64,000 nt of DNA, taken from positions 91,424-155,423 of the forward strand of contig NZ_JACYHB010000010.1 in NCBI RefSeq assembly GCF_014837295.1, written 5' to 3'. Position numbers and translations under genes: made by a program. The DNA comes from Cellulosimicrobium arenosum (GTDB lineage Bacteria > Actinomycetota > Actinomycetes > Actinomycetales > Cellulomonadaceae). The notes under the pieces were generated by a model. The model saw only the letters and a list, made by a program, of their open reading frames with translations. It was not told the origin of the DNA and made no database searches. Of the stretch, positions 35,012-44,086 are shown piece by piece. Position 1 is the stretch's first letter; each line of letters opens with the position of its first letter.

Positions 35012-35674
35012 ATGAAGATCGCCCTGGTCGGAGCCCACGGCAAGGTCGGGCGCGTGCTGATACCGATCCTGGCCGAGCACGGCGACACCGTCCTCGGGAT
35101 CGTGCGCAAGGAGGGGCAGCCGACGCTCGTCGAGGAGCTGGGCGCGCAGCCGCTGCTGCTCGACGTCGGGGCCGCCTCGACCGACGAGATCGCCGAGGCG
35201 GTCCGGGGCTCGGACGCCGTCGTGTGGTCCGCCGGTGCCGGCGGTGGGAGCCCCGAGCGCACGTACGCGGTCGACCGCGACGCGGCGATCCGGACGATCG
35301 ACGCCGCAGCCGCGGCCGGCGTGCCGCGGTTCGTCATGGTGTCGTGGATCGGTTCCGTCGCCGAGCACGGCGTCGACCCCGAGTCCGCGTTCTACCCGTA
35401 CGCCGAGGCCAAGCTCGCGGCCGACGACCACCTGCGCGCGAGCGATCTCGAGTGGACCGTCCTCGGGCCGGGCACGCTGAGCGACGACCCACCGACGGGC
35501 GCGATCCACGTCCTGGCCGAGGACGAGGAGATCGAGGGCGGCCCCGGGCTCGAGGTGTCCCGCGCGGACGTCGCGATGGTCGTGGCGCAGGCGCTGCACA
35601 GCGACAGCGCCGTGGGCCGGTTCGTGCGGTTCACGTCCGGCGACACCCCGATCCTCGAGGCGTTCGGCCACTAG
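35012..35674 (+). CDS. NAD(P)-binding atypical SDR protein
   Basis: A 220-residue Rossmann protein of the NmrA/SDR_a5 kind: MKIALVGAHGKVGRVLIPIL with the nucleotide loop GAHGKVG, then SDAVVWSAGAGGGSPERTYA, VPRFVMVSWIGSVAE and FYPYAEAKLAADDHLRASDL, where the Tyr-x-x-x-Lys pair is replaced by a looser motif as in atypical members. ATG 35012 follows AAGGAGAG. Function is likely redox sensing or an NAD(P)H-dependent reduction. A 59-bp palindrome follows 100 bp downstream. Confidence 0.9.
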   Translation: MKIALVGAHGKVGRVLIPILAEHGDTVLGIVRKEGQPTLVEELGAQPLLLDVGAASTDEIAEAVRGSDAVVWSAGAGGGSPERTYAVDRDAAIRTIDAAAAAGVPRFVMVSWIGSVAEHGVDPESAFYPYAEAKLAADDHLRASDLEWTVLGPGTLSDDPPTGAIHVLAEDEEIEGGPGLEVSRADVAMVVAQALHSDSAVGRFVRFTSGDTPILEAFGH

Positions 35675-35774
35675 CTCGCAGGTCGGGACCGTCGCCCGCG
35701 TCGTCGCCCGTCGTCGTCAGGAACGGCTCTCGACCCATGCCCACCCGGCCGTGCCGAGCACGCCCGAGCTCGCT

Positions 35775-35833
35775 GTCGAGCACGACCTGGGGGTCGTCAT
35801 CCGGCGGATGACGACCCCCAGGTCGTGCTCGGC
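35775..35833. repeat. 59-bp palindromic element, copy 2
   Basis: A nearly continuous palindrome: 35777-35803 is the exact reverse complement of 35805-35831 (27 bp), with left arm core GAGCACGACCTGGGGGTCGT. It lies between the convergent SDR and M28 peptidase genes, ending 11 bp from the peptidase stop, so it would form a very strong RNA hairpin and could end both transcripts. It shares length and arm sequence with copies at 30079, 50667 and 50987. Confidence 0.92.
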
Positions 35834-35844
35834 GGGCTGCGGGG

Positions 35845-37641
35845 TCAGGTGCAGCTGATCGCGTCGAACGGGACCGTGTACTGCTGGTACACCGAGTCGC
35901 CGTTTCGCCACTGGTACGCGGCGACGGTGGCGATCCCGGCCTCGACGGACGAGGCACGGGTGCTGAACGACTGGTAGACGTTCTTGCCCGGTGCGAGCGA
36001 CGAGACCTTCTTGTCCCCGTACGGCGTCGCGCCCTGCGCGGCCGGCCGCGCCGTGATCCGGAGGTCGGCCGGGGCGGCCTCGCCGTTGGTCGCACGGATC
36101 GCGACGTAGGCCGTGCCGTCGAGGCAGCGCGCCTGCGCCTCGATGCCGTCGACGCGCGGGTTGCCCACGCCGTTGATCGCAAAGGTGTCCTCGGACAGCG
36201 ACGCGACGGCGTGCCCGATCGCGCGCGACATGATGTCGAGTGCCGCGGGGTCGACGTTGTCGATCGTGTCGAGCGGCGAGTGGTAGTTCGGGTCGTGGGT
36301 GATCCCCTCGGTACCGCCGAACAGCGCGACCTCCTCCGCGGTCTTCACGTCGTCCGCACCGGTGAACAGACCGGACGCCGGGATGCCGTTGACGATGAAC
36401 GCCTGGTAGTCGGAGCGGCCCGAGAACTCGGTGTCCACCCAGGGCTGGTCGATCCCGTCGAAGTAGTCGGTGAAGACCTCCTCCGTCTCGGGCGACCCGG
36501 CCGGGACGTCGACCGGCGCGGGGTACGTCGACTCGTCCGCGTCGTACACGCCGATGATGTAGTTCGGCGAGCCGACCATGTCGAAGTTCAGGTAGGTCGC
36601 GATGTCGTCGAGCGCCCCGGGGTCGTTCGCCGCGAGGTCGTCGACGTAGTGCGTCGACCCGACGAGGCCGACCTCCTCGGCGCCCCACCACGCGAAGCGG
36701 ACCGCGTTCTCGACGTCCTGCCCGCCGTCCGTCGCCTCGGCGAGCTGGACCGCGACCTCGAGGATCGCCATCGACCCGGACCCGTTGTCGTTGATCCCCG
36801 GCCCGTCCTCGACGCCGTCGAGGTGCGCGCCGACCATGACGACGTTGTCGTCCCGGCCACCGGGCGTCTGGGCGATGACGTTGAACGTCTCGAACTCCTC
36901 GACGTGCGTGACGACCTCGACGGTCGCCTCCGGAGCGGCGCCGTCGGCCAGCGCCGCGAGGATCGCCTGCCCGTCGGCCTGCGTGATGCCGACCGTCGGC
37001 ACCCACGCGTCGTCGTCGGCACCGAGCGTCGGGCTCAGGGCCCCGTCCGTGTTGTTGTAGAGGATGACGGCGACGGCGCCGGCCTGTGATGCGAACAGCA
37101 CCTTGTCCGAGAACGGGCACGTCCCGCGACTGACGAGCGCGACGCCACCCGTGGCCTCGACACCGTCCCAGGTCTCGGCCGTGCAGCCCTGCACGAGGTC
37201 GTCGGACGGTTGCACGAGCGGTCCGGTCACGCCCCCCTCCGGCGTGTCCGGGGCGAAGGCCGCCGGGTAGATCGACTCGGTGACCTCGACGCCCGCCGCC
37301 GTCGCGGACAGCGCGTCGATCACGGGCTCCTCGAACGTGAAGTACTGACGCTCGGGCGCGTAGCCGGCGTCGGTCAGCGCCTGCTCGACGTACGCGGCGC
37401 TCGCCTCGTAGCCCGGCGTCTCGAGCGCGCGGGTGCCGCCGTTGGCGTCCGCGATCGCCTGCAGGTCCTCGAGCCGGTCCATGACGGCGGGCCCCGTGAC
37501 GAGGTCGGAGAGCGGCGGCGGGTCGACGGCGGCCCGGACCCCGCCGGGTGCGGCACCGGCCGGCGCAACGGTCAGCGCGGCGAGCACCAGGCTCGCGGCG
37601 GCGACGGACGGGACGATCGTTCGCGATCTCACGTGTCTCAC
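35845..37641 (-). CDS. Secreted M28-family aminopeptidase with PA domain
   Basis: A 598-residue exported zinc peptidase. GTG 37641 follows AGGAGG. Signal peptide 1-30 (to APAGA). A PA insert covers about 130-240 (VALVSRGTCPFSDKVLFASQ). The M28 core has VGAHLDGVEDGPGINDNGSG (His and Asp ligands), WWGAEEVGLVGSTHY (catalytic Glu-Glu), YLNFDMVGSPNYII and HDPNYHSPLDTIDNV (last His). Residues about 505-598 are a separate domain (RCLDGTAYVAIRATN, NVYQSFSTRASSVEAG, final Cys) also found on two other secreted enzymes of this window. Confidence 0.93.
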   Translation of the reverse strand: MRHVRSRTIVPSVAAASLVLAALTVAPAGAAPGGVRAAVDPPPLSDLVTGPAVMDRLEDLQAIADANGGTRALETPGYEASAAYVEQALTDAGYAPERQYFTFEEPVIDALSATAAGVEVTESIYPAAFAPDTPEGGVTGPLVQPSDDLVQGCTAETWDGVEATGGVALVSRGTCPFSDKVLFASQAGAVAVILYNNTDGALSPTLGADDDAWVPTVGITQADGQAILAALADGAAPEATVEVVTHVEEFETFNVIAQTPGGRDDNVVMVGAHLDGVEDGPGINDNGSGSMAILEVAVQLAEATDGGQDVENAVRFAWWGAEEVGLVGSTHYVDDLAANDPGALDDIATYLNFDMVGSPNYIIGVYDADESTYPAPVDVPAGSPETEEVFTDYFDGIDQPWVDTEFSGRSDYQAFIVNGIPASGLFTGADDVKTAEEVALFGGTEGITHDPNYHSPLDTIDNVDPAALDIMSRAIGHAVASLSEDTFAINGVGNPRVDGIEAQARCLDGTAYVAIRATNGEAAPADLRITARPAAQGATPYGDKKVSSLAPGKNVYQSFSTRASSVEAGIATVAAYQWRNGDSVYQQYTVPFDAISCT

Positions 37642-37867
37642 GCATCCTCCTCGGCAGTGGCCCCCGCCGGCCGTCCCCGGGGTGCCGGGATCAGCCGAGT
37701 CGCACAGGACGCGACGTCGCGAAGACCCGTGTGCTCGTGAGCGTAGGTCCGCTCCGGGTCCGGCGAAAGCCCAGGGCGGGTGAGTTCACGCGACGGTAAC
37801 GAACGACGGCCGCCGCCGGCCCGCGGTGGTGCTCTCGGAACCGGGCGGAGTCGGGCAGACTGGGCGC

Positions 37868-39262
37868 GTGCCCGGATTCGCCGTCGTCGACCTCGAGACC
37901 ACCGGGTTCTCCCCGCGGCTCGGCGACCGGGTCGCGGAGGTCGCGGTCGTGCTGCTCGACGACGCGGGCCGGGTCGAGGACGAGTGGTGCAGCCTCGTCA
38001 ACCCTTGCCGCGACCTCGGGCCTCAGCACGTCCACGGGATCACGGCCGCCGACGTCGCCCTCGCTCCGACGTTCGACCGCGTCGCACCCGCGCTGCTGCG
38101 CCTGCTCGACGGTCGTGTCCTCGTCGCGCACAACGCGTCGTTCGACACGCGGTTCCTGCGGGCCGAGCTGGGCCGCGCCGGGATCGCGGCGGCGATCGAC
38201 CCGCTCGCGTGCGTGTGCACGCAGCAGCTCGCGGGCCGCTACCTCACCGGCTCGCGCGGCCTGGCGGCGTGCTGCGCCGCGGTCGGGATCGTGCACGACG
38301 ACGTCCACTCCGCCCTCGGGGACGCGCGGGCGACCGCGGGCCTGCTCGCGCACTACCTCGACGTCGCCGCCGACGACGAGTGCTGGGCCGTCGCGCGCGC
38401 CGCGGCGGCCGGGGTGCGCTGGACCCTGCCGCCGGAGTGCGGCGACCCCGCCGGTCTCGGAGCACCCTCGGGTCCGGTGCTGCGCGGGGCGAGCCGGCGG
38501 CACGCGCACTGGCTCTCCGGGCTCGACGTCGCCGGTACCCCTCGTGACACCACCGGCACCACCTCGCGGGAGGAGTACCGCCGCCTGCTCGACCTGGCCC
38601 TGCTCGACCGCTACGTCTCGCACAGCGAGCGCGCTGCCCTCCTCGCCACCGCCCGCGACGCCGGACTGACCCGCGGGGACGTCGAGTCCCTGCACCGCGA
38701 CCATCTCGCGGACCTCGCCCGGCAGGTCCTCGACGAGACGGTGCTGCTCGGCGAGGTCGCCGGCGGCGACGCCTCCACCCGCGGCCCGGGGGACCACGCG
38801 GACGACCGCTCCCTGCTCGGCGCGCTGTCGGTCGACGCCGACCTGCACGAGGTCGCGGGCCAGCTCGGTCTCGACGCGGACGACGTCGCGGGCGCCGCCC
38901 AGGCCGCGCTGGGAGCGCGGCTCGTGGACGAGGCGGGCACCGGCGTCGGGCAGCGGGAGGCCTTCACGCTGGGACCGCGCGACGAGATCGTGCTGACCGG
39001 GTCGATGCGGCGCACCCGCGAGGCGTGGGAGGACGACGTCCGGCGGGCCGGACTCGAACCGTGGCGGTACGTGAGGCGGCGCACGCGGCTCGTCGTCGCC
39101 GCCGACCCGGACTCGTTGTCGACCAAGGCGCGCACCGCCCGGCGCTACGGGATCCCGGTCGTCACCGAGGACGCGTTCGCCCGCATGCTCCGACGGCCCC
39201 CGGCCGCCCGCCCGGTGGACCCTGCCGGCCCCGCCGGTACCGTGGGACGCTGGGCGTCGTGA
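37868..39262 (+). CDS. DEDDh 3'-5' exonuclease with C-terminal BRCT-like domain
   Basis: A 464-residue protein. The exonuclease (residues 1-165) is of the DnaQ epsilon type: FAVVDLETTGFSPRLGDR (Asp-Glu), LVAHNASFDTRFLRAELG, and HSALGDARATAGLLAHYL with His and the last Asp. A middle helical region follows, and residues about 375-445 (DEIVLTGSMRRTREAWEDDV, TKARTARRYGIPVVTEDAFA) look like a BRCT domain. Likely DNA repair or RNA processing. GTG 37868 is close to a possible -10 box, suggesting a leaderless start. It overlaps the next gene by 4 bp. Confidence 0.88.
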   Translation: MPGFAVVDLETTGFSPRLGDRVAEVAVVLLDDAGRVEDEWCSLVNPCRDLGPQHVHGITAADVALAPTFDRVAPALLRLLDGRVLVAHNASFDTRFLRAELGRAGIAAAIDPLACVCTQQLAGRYLTGSRGLAACCAAVGIVHDDVHSALGDARATAGLLAHYLDVAADDECWAVARAAAAGVRWTLPPECGDPAGLGAPSGPVLRGASRRHAHWLSGLDVAGTPRDTTGTTSREEYRRLLDLALLDRYVSHSERAALLATARDAGLTRGDVESLHRDHLADLARQVLDETVLLGEVAGGDASTRGPGDHADDRSLLGALSVDADLHEVAGQLGLDADDVAGAAQAALGARLVDEAGTGVGQREAFTLGPRDEIVLTGSMRRTREAWEDDVRRAGLEPWRYVRRRTRLVVAADPDSLSTKARTARRYGIPVVTEDAFARMLRRPPAARPVDPAGPAGTVGRWAS

Positions 39263-40218
39263 GTCCCGACGCGCCCGGCACCGGTGACGTGCCCGACCTC
39301 GCCGACGAGCTCGCCACCGAGCTCGACCGGCTGTACGCGCTGCCGCTCGAGCAGTTCGTCGTCGCGCGCACGGCCGCGGCCCGGCGCGTCAAGGCGTCGG
39401 GCGACGCGGTGGGCGCGGCCCGCGTCGCACGGCTGACCAAGCCGACGGTCGCCGCCTGGGTGGTCAACCAGGTCGCCCGGTCCCACCCCGACCAGGTCGC
39501 GGCGCTCGTCACGCTCGGCGACGAGCTGCGGACCGCGACCACCGACCGCGACCGAGGTCGCATCACCGCGCTCGACCGGCTCCGGCGCGAGCGCACGGAC
39601 GCACTCGTGGGCGAGGTCCGGTCCGCCGGCGAGGTCGCGGGCCGTGCGGTGTCGGCGGGCACGGTCGACCGGCTCGCCGAGACCCTGACCGCCGCCGTCA
39701 TGGATCCCGACGCCGGAGCGCTCGTCCGGTCCGGCCGGCTCGGGCAGGCGCTGCAGCACGTCGGGTTCGGGATCGTCGACGAGGGTGGCGAGCCTGCCGA
39801 CGTCGTGACGCTGCGCGACGAGGTCGCCGCGCGTCGCTCCCGGACCCGGGGCACCACCTCGACCGGCGACGCGGGCGCCGACGCGGACGCGGACCCCGTC
39901 GCGGAGGCCGAGCGCGAGGTGGCCGAGACAGCGGCCGAGGTGGACCGGCTCGAGGCCGCCCGCGACGAGGCCGACGCCCGGGTGCGCGAGGCCGGGGACG
40001 TCGTCGGGCAGGTCGAGGACGAGCTGGGCACGATCGAGGACGAGCTCGCCCGCCTCGCCGACGAGCGGGACGCCGCGCGGGCCCGGCTCGCCGACGCGAA
40101 CGACGCCCGCGCGCGTGCGCAGGACGCCCTCGCGACGCTCGACGACGAGCTCGACACGGCGACCGACCGCGCCGCCGCGGCCCGCAAGGCCCGACGCGCC
40201 GCGCGCCCGCCCCGCTGA
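39259..40218 (+). CDS. Coiled-coil protein of unknown function
   Basis: A 319-residue soluble protein starting at GTG 39259 (GTGA overlap with the exonuclease stop). Residues 10-130 are helical with RVARLTKPTVAAWVVNQVAR; residues 215-319 form a long Ala/Glu/Arg/Asp coiled coil (EAEREVAETAAEVDRLEAAR). No enzyme motif is seen. It is conserved-looking in layout with nuclease-associated helical proteins, and coupling to the exonuclease suggests a shared DNA-related role (inference). Confidence 0.65.
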   Translation: MSPDAPGTGDVPDLADELATELDRLYALPLEQFVVARTAAARRVKASGDAVGAARVARLTKPTVAAWVVNQVARSHPDQVAALVTLGDELRTATTDRDRGRITALDRLRRERTDALVGEVRSAGEVAGRAVSAGTVDRLAETLTAAVMDPDAGALVRSGRLGQALQHVGFGIVDEGGEPADVVTLRDEVAARRSRTRGTTSTGDAGADADADPVAEAEREVAETAAEVDRLEAARDEADARVREAGDVVGQVEDELGTIEDELARLADERDAARARLADANDARARAQDALATLDDELDTATDRAAAARKARRAARPPR

Positions 40219-40276
40219 GACCGGACGCCAGGACACGGCTGCGCGCGCGCCCGACCCTGCCCTAGGCTGACGGACC

Positions 40277-40852
40277 ATGACGAGCATCCGGGCCGCCCGC
40301 TCGCCCCTCGCCCCCCGAGCGGGCCGTACCCGCGCGCGCACGGTGGGCGCCGTCGCGGCCGTCCTGCTGCTCGCCGCCGCGTGCACCGGCGGCGACGAGG
40401 ACGAGATCGAGCCCGTCACCGTCGGGGCCGACGAGTACCAGCCGGTCGTCGAGATGACCGTGCCCGTCCCGAGGTCGCCGGAGGACGAGGTCACGGTCGG
40501 CGTCGTGGCGCTCACGGCGGACGGGCCGACGACGCAGCTCCAGGTCGTCCTGACCCCGCACTTCACGTCGGTCGAGCCCGGCGACCTGGTCTCGATCTAC
40601 GACATGTTCGGCAACGACGTACTCCCGACGATCGTCGACGTGGACGCCGTGACGAGCTACGAGGTCGTCTCCGACACGGGCACCGACCTCGAGACCGACG
40701 TCAACCGGGCCTCCGCCCGCAACGACGAGGCGGTCCTCTACCAGGCGTGGTTCCCGCGCCCCCAGGGCGACCCGGCGGCCGTCGACCTGTGGCTGCACCC
40801 GTCGTGGCCCGCGATCGAGGACTTTCCCGTCACGTACGAGCCCGAGGACTGA
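40277..40852 (+). CDS. Lipoprotein sharing a domain with the adjacent OmpA-like protein
   Basis: A 191-residue lipoprotein; signal peptide with lipobox LLAAAC (Cys near 37). ATG 40277 lies 8 bp after TAGGCT, suggesting a leaderless start. The mature domain (EMTVPVPRSPEDEVTVGVVA, VVLTPHFTSVEPGDLVSIYD, WLHPSWPAIEDFPVTYE) matches, strand by strand, the C-terminal third of the OmpA-family protein encoded 3 bp downstream (VVPVPGSDGAQVRVAVEPLV, LTLTPLDAVDDDETDDVSVW, ASWPTFEDVPVEWD). Function unknown; probably a partner in the envelope. Confidence 0.75.
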   Translation: MTSIRAARSPLAPRAGRTRARTVGAVAAVLLLAAACTGGDEDEIEPVTVGADEYQPVVEMTVPVPRSPEDEVTVGVVALTADGPTTQLQVVLTPHFTSVEPGDLVSIYDMFGNDVLPTIVDVDAVTSYEVVSDTGTDLETDVNRASARNDEAVLYQAWFPRPQGDPAAVDLWLHPSWPAIEDFPVTYEPED

Positions 40853-40855
40853 GCC

Positions 40856-41977
40856 GTGCGCGCGCCACGACACCTCGGCGCCGGGGCCGCGCTCGCCGCG
40901 CTGCTCGCGGGTGGCGGCCTCGTGCCCGCCGACGCCACCGACGACCCGTCCGGTCCCGTCCCCGGGTTCGACGCGCTCACGCTCGACGACCTCGGTGGTG
41001 CGCCGAGCGCCGAGGCGCTGGAGTCCGCGACCTCGACGTACGAGACCGACAACGCCCGGACGTACGCGCTCGAGGGCAGCGTCGAGAGCGTCCAGACGAT
41101 CGAGGAGGAGGGCGAGGAGGTCGTCGTGACGCTCTCGTCCGACGTCCTGTTCGACGTGGGCTCGGCCGACCTCTCCGACGCCGCGGCCGAGCGGATCGGC
41201 GGGCTCGTGGACCGGGTGCCGCAGGACGGCCCGCTCACCGTCGAGGGCTACACGGACTCGGTCGGCTCCGACGAGGACAACCTCGACCTGTCCCGGCGCC
41301 GGGCGCAGTCGGTGGCGGACGCCGTCGCCGCAGCCCGTCCCGACCTCGACCTGACGGTCGAGGGCTACGGGGAGACGCGGCTCGCCGTGCCCGAGTCCGG
41401 CGACGACGTCGCCGAGGACCGCGCGCAGAACCGTCGCGTCGAGCTCCGGTACACCGGCCCGGTGCCGGGCCGGTCAGAGACGCGCGTCGAGACCGAGGAC
41501 ATCACGCCGGCCCAGGGTGAGTACGTGCCGGCCGACGCGCCGTCGGTCCACCCGGTCGGCGAGGCCGAGACGGTCGACGAGATGGTCGTGCCGGTCCCCG
41601 GGTCCGACGGAGCGCAGGTGCGGGTCGCGGTCGAGCCGCTCGTCGTGCGCGGGTCCCTCACGAGGCTCCGGCTCACCCTCACGCCGCTCGACGCGGTGGA
41701 CGACGACGAGACGGACGACGTGTCCGTGTGGGACATGACGGGATCCGGCGAGCTGCACCCCACGCTCGTCGACACGCGCACGCTCGCGCAGTACCAACCG
41801 GTGCGCTCCTCCGGCGTCGAGCTCGAGAGCGACCCGGTCCGGGCGACGACGTCCGTCGACGGGACCGTGCGCTACGAGGTCGCGTTCGCCCGCCCGGTCG
41901 ATGACCTGTCGTCGCTCGACGTCGCCGTGGTGGCGTCGTGGCCGACGTTCGAGGACGTTCCCGTGGAGTGGGACTGA
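40856..41977 (+). CDS. Secreted OmpA-family protein with extra C-terminal domain
   Basis: A 373-residue exported protein, GTG 40856. Signal peptide 1-27. The OmpA/MotB peptidoglycan-binding domain (about 80-205) shows VLFDVGSADLSDAAAERIGG, LTVEGYTDSVGSDEDNLDLS, RRRAQSVADAVAAARPDLDL and AEDRAQNRRVELRY. Residues 240-373 repeat the domain of the neighbouring lipoprotein. It would tether to the cell wall. The end overlaps the convergent metallopeptidase gene by 106 bp. Confidence 0.88.
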   Translation: MRAPRHLGAGAALAALLAGGGLVPADATDDPSGPVPGFDALTLDDLGGAPSAEALESATSTYETDNARTYALEGSVESVQTIEEEGEEVVVTLSSDVLFDVGSADLSDAAAERIGGLVDRVPQDGPLTVEGYTDSVGSDEDNLDLSRRRAQSVADAVAAARPDLDLTVEGYGETRLAVPESGDDVAEDRAQNRRVELRYTGPVPGRSETRVETEDITPAQGEYVPADAPSVHPVGEAETVDEMVVPVPGSDGAQVRVAVEPLVVRGSLTRLRLTLTPLDAVDDDETDDVSVWDMTGSGELHPTLVDTRTLAQYQPVRSSGVELESDPVRATTSVDGTVRYEVAFARPVDDLSSLDVAVVASWPTFEDVPVEWD

Positions 41978-43029
41978 CCCGACACCACCTCGTGGACGAA
42001 CGCGAGCTTGGCCCGCACCGGCTCGGTGAGCACGAACGGGTACAGGTCGTTCTTGCCCATCGAGCGGTTGATCTGGTTGAACGCGATCGCGAGCGGGTGC
42101 CACAGCGTGAGGATCTCCTCCATCGTGGCCTCGCGGTAGCCGGTCACGGAGAACGCGGGGTGCGTCGCGAGCGATCCCCGCAGCTCCGGCGCCAGCTTGT
42201 CGCCGATGAGCCCGCCCAGGTTCATCCCGAACGAGGCCGCGGTCTGCAGGGTGTCCGTGATGTGCAGGTAGTGGGCCCAGGACTCGGCGAAGTCCTCGTA
42301 CGGGTGCATCGTCGCGTACTCGGAGATGAACTCGGCGCGCCACCCGTCGGGTGCGCCGTGCGCGTAGTGCCGGTCGATCGCCTGCTGGTAGTCGGCGGTG
42401 TCGTCGCCGAACAGCTCCCGGCACCGAGCCAGCAGGGCAGGTGACGACGACACGAGCTCCTGCCAGTAGTAGTGCCCGGTCTCGTGGCGGAAGTGGCCGA
42501 GCATGGTCCGGTACGGCTCGCCCAGCTCGACGCGCAACGACTCGCGGTACGCGTCGCCGGTCTCGGACAGGTCGATCGTCACGACGCCGTCCGCGTGCCC
42601 GATCGTCACGGGGTCGCCCGTCGTGGACGACAGCAGGTCGAACGCGAGGCCGCCGTCGCGCTCGGCGTAGCTGGTGATCGGCAGGTCGTTCTCCAGGACC
42701 TGGAACAGCAGGCGCCGCTCCGCGACGAGCGCCGCCGCGTACTGGTCGGTCGCGAGGTCGTCGCCGGGGGACGGGTGCCGCCGGACCAGGCGGCACGCGA
42801 CGCAGAACGCCTCGAGCTCCGGCCCCTCGGGCACGAGCCAGTTGCACCCGAGCGGCTGGTTGGCGCACAGGATCCGGGGCACGCCCTCCCAGCGGGCCCG
42901 GCCGTCGTCGTCCAGGGCCCGCATCCGGTCGATGCCGTGGACGTAGCCGAGGGTGGAGCCGCAGGACACGCAGGTCGGGTCCTCGAAACCGACGAGGCTG
43001 CCGCAGCGCGAGCAGGAGAAGGCGCGCAC
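41872..43029 (-). CDS. Putative zinc-binding metallopeptidase with N-terminal zinc ribbon
   Basis: A 385-residue protein. The N-terminus has four Cys in two Cys-x-x-Cys pairs (FSCSRCGSLVGFEDPTCVSC), a zinc ribbon, and two further Cys pairs near 55-80. The peptidase motif HFRHETGHYYWQELV (His-Glu-x-Gly-His) is near residue 180, with EDFAESWAHYLHITDT further on, as in the Peptidase_Mx group (PF15887). GTG 43029 is the start. The last 40 residues are Ser/Thr-rich and are coded by the antisense of the OmpA gene end. Confidence 0.9.
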   Translation of the reverse strand: MRAFSCSRCGSLVGFEDPTCVSCGSTLGYVHGIDRMRALDDDGRARWEGVPRILCANQPLGCNWLVPEGPELEAFCVACRLVRRHPSPGDDLATDQYAAALVAERRLLFQVLENDLPITSYAERDGGLAFDLLSSTTGDPVTIGHADGVVTIDLSETGDAYRESLRVELGEPYRTMLGHFRHETGHYYWQELVSSSPALLARCRELFGDDTADYQQAIDRHYAHGAPDGWRAEFISEYATMHPYEDFAESWAHYLHITDTLQTAASFGMNLGGLIGDKLAPELRGSLATHPAFSVTGYREATMEEILTLWHPLAIAFNQINRSMGKNDLYPFVLTEPVRAKLAFVHEVVSGQSHSTGTSSNVGHDATTATSSDDRSSTGRANATS

Positions 43030-43033
43030 GGGA

Positions 43034-43543
43034 TCAGGCGAGGTAGGTGCGGGGCCGGCCGAGGAACGCCCGCAGCGCCTCGACGACGAGCGCGTGGTCG
43101 TCCGCCTGCGCCAGCCCGGACACCGTCACGACGCCCACCGGGCCGACGCCCTCCACCCGGACCGGGAACGCCCCGCCGTGCGCGGCGTACTCCTGCAGCG
43201 CGAGCTGGTGCTGCTCGCCGAACGTCTGGCCCCGGACCTTCGACCGCAGCCCCACGAGGTACGACGACGCCCCGAACCTCTGCACGACCCGGACCTTGCG
43301 CTCGACCCACGAGTCGTTGTCCGGCGTCGAGCCCTCGCGCGCGGCGTGGAACACCTGCTGGTGGCCCTTGCGGACGTCGATCGTCACGGGCAGGTCGCGC
43401 TCGGTCGCGAGCTCGACCAGGACGCACCCCAGGCGCCACGCGTCGTCGTGCGTGAACGCGGGGAGCACGAGGTCGCGCTCCTGCGCCTCGAGCGTCGCGA
43501 CGAGCTCGGTCAGTGCGGTGCGGTCGTCGGCGTTGCTGGTCAT
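43034..43543 (-). CDS. UPF0303/HbpS-like (heme-degrading domain) protein
   Basis: A 169-residue protein. ATG 43543 (MTSNADDRTALTELVATLEA) is chosen over an upstream GTG. Family blocks are VELATERDLPVTIDVRKGHQ, FGASSYLVGLRSKVRGQTF and GVGPVGVVTVSGLAQADDHA, characteristic of UPF0303 and the DUF336/GlcG fold, whose members bind heme. It ends 5 bp before the metallopeptidase start and is likely in the same operon. The heme link is from the family, not visible here. Confidence 0.88.
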   Translation of the reverse strand: MTSNADDRTALTELVATLEAQERDLVLPAFTHDDAWRLGCVLVELATERDLPVTIDVRKGHQQVFHAAREGSTPDNDSWVERKVRVVQRFGASSYLVGLRSKVRGQTFGEQHQLALQEYAAHGGAFPVRVEGVGPVGVVTVSGLAQADDHALVVEALRAFLGRPRTYLA

Positions 43544-43580
43544 GCGCACATCGTGGCACGCCGACGGACCCTCGAGCTGC

Positions 43581-44006
43581 TCAGTCGCCCCGAGCGTGCC
43601 GGGTCTCACGCTCGTTCGCCCGCTGGATCCCGTCGACGAGCTCGTCCTTCGTCATGCTCGAGCGGCCGTCCACGTCGAGCCGCTGCGCGACCTCCAGCAG
43701 GTGCTCCTTGGTCGCGTTCGCATCGACGCCGCCCGCGGACTCACCGTCCGGGTCGAGCCCGCCCTCCTCGGCACGCTCGTCCGACGGGCCGGGCTCGTCC
43801 TTGGGCTCCCAGTGGTCGCCGACCTTCTCGTGCGTGTGCTTGAGCGCCGCGAACGCGACCCGGCGGGCACGCTGGTCGGAGCCGTACTGGTCCATCGCCG
43901 CGTCGAACGCCTGCGCGAACGTGCGCTGCGCCTTCGCGTCCGAGCGCTGCAGGGTGCTCGGGATCTCGGACTGCTTCGCGTCGCCGTCCCGGGTGGCCTT
44001 CGGCAT
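43581..44006 (-). CDS. ChaB-like protein with Rho-N (SAP-like) domain
   Basis: A 141-residue small basic/acidic protein. ATG 44006 follows AGGAGAGG. The ChaB region (residues 10-65) shows EIPSTLQRSDAKAQRTFAQA and YGSDQRARRVAFAALKHTHE; the C-terminal 45 residues (TKEHLLEVAQRLDVDGRSSM, TKDELVDGIQRAN) form a Rho-N/SAP-type helix pair often binding nucleic acid. ChaB has been linked to cation transport regulation in E. coli, but this arrangement in actinobacteria has no set function. Confidence 0.87.
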   Translation of the reverse strand: MPKATRDGDAKQSEIPSTLQRSDAKAQRTFAQAFDAAMDQYGSDQRARRVAFAALKHTHEKVGDHWEPKDEPGPSDERAEEGGLDPDGESAGGVDANATKEHLLEVAQRLDVDGRSSMTKDELVDGIQRANERETRHARGD

Positions 44007-44086
44007 GGTCCTCTCCTGCCCGACGACGTCCGCCGTCTCCCCCGACCATCCCGCGCGGAGGACGATCCCGCCAGCGCACGGCGGCT

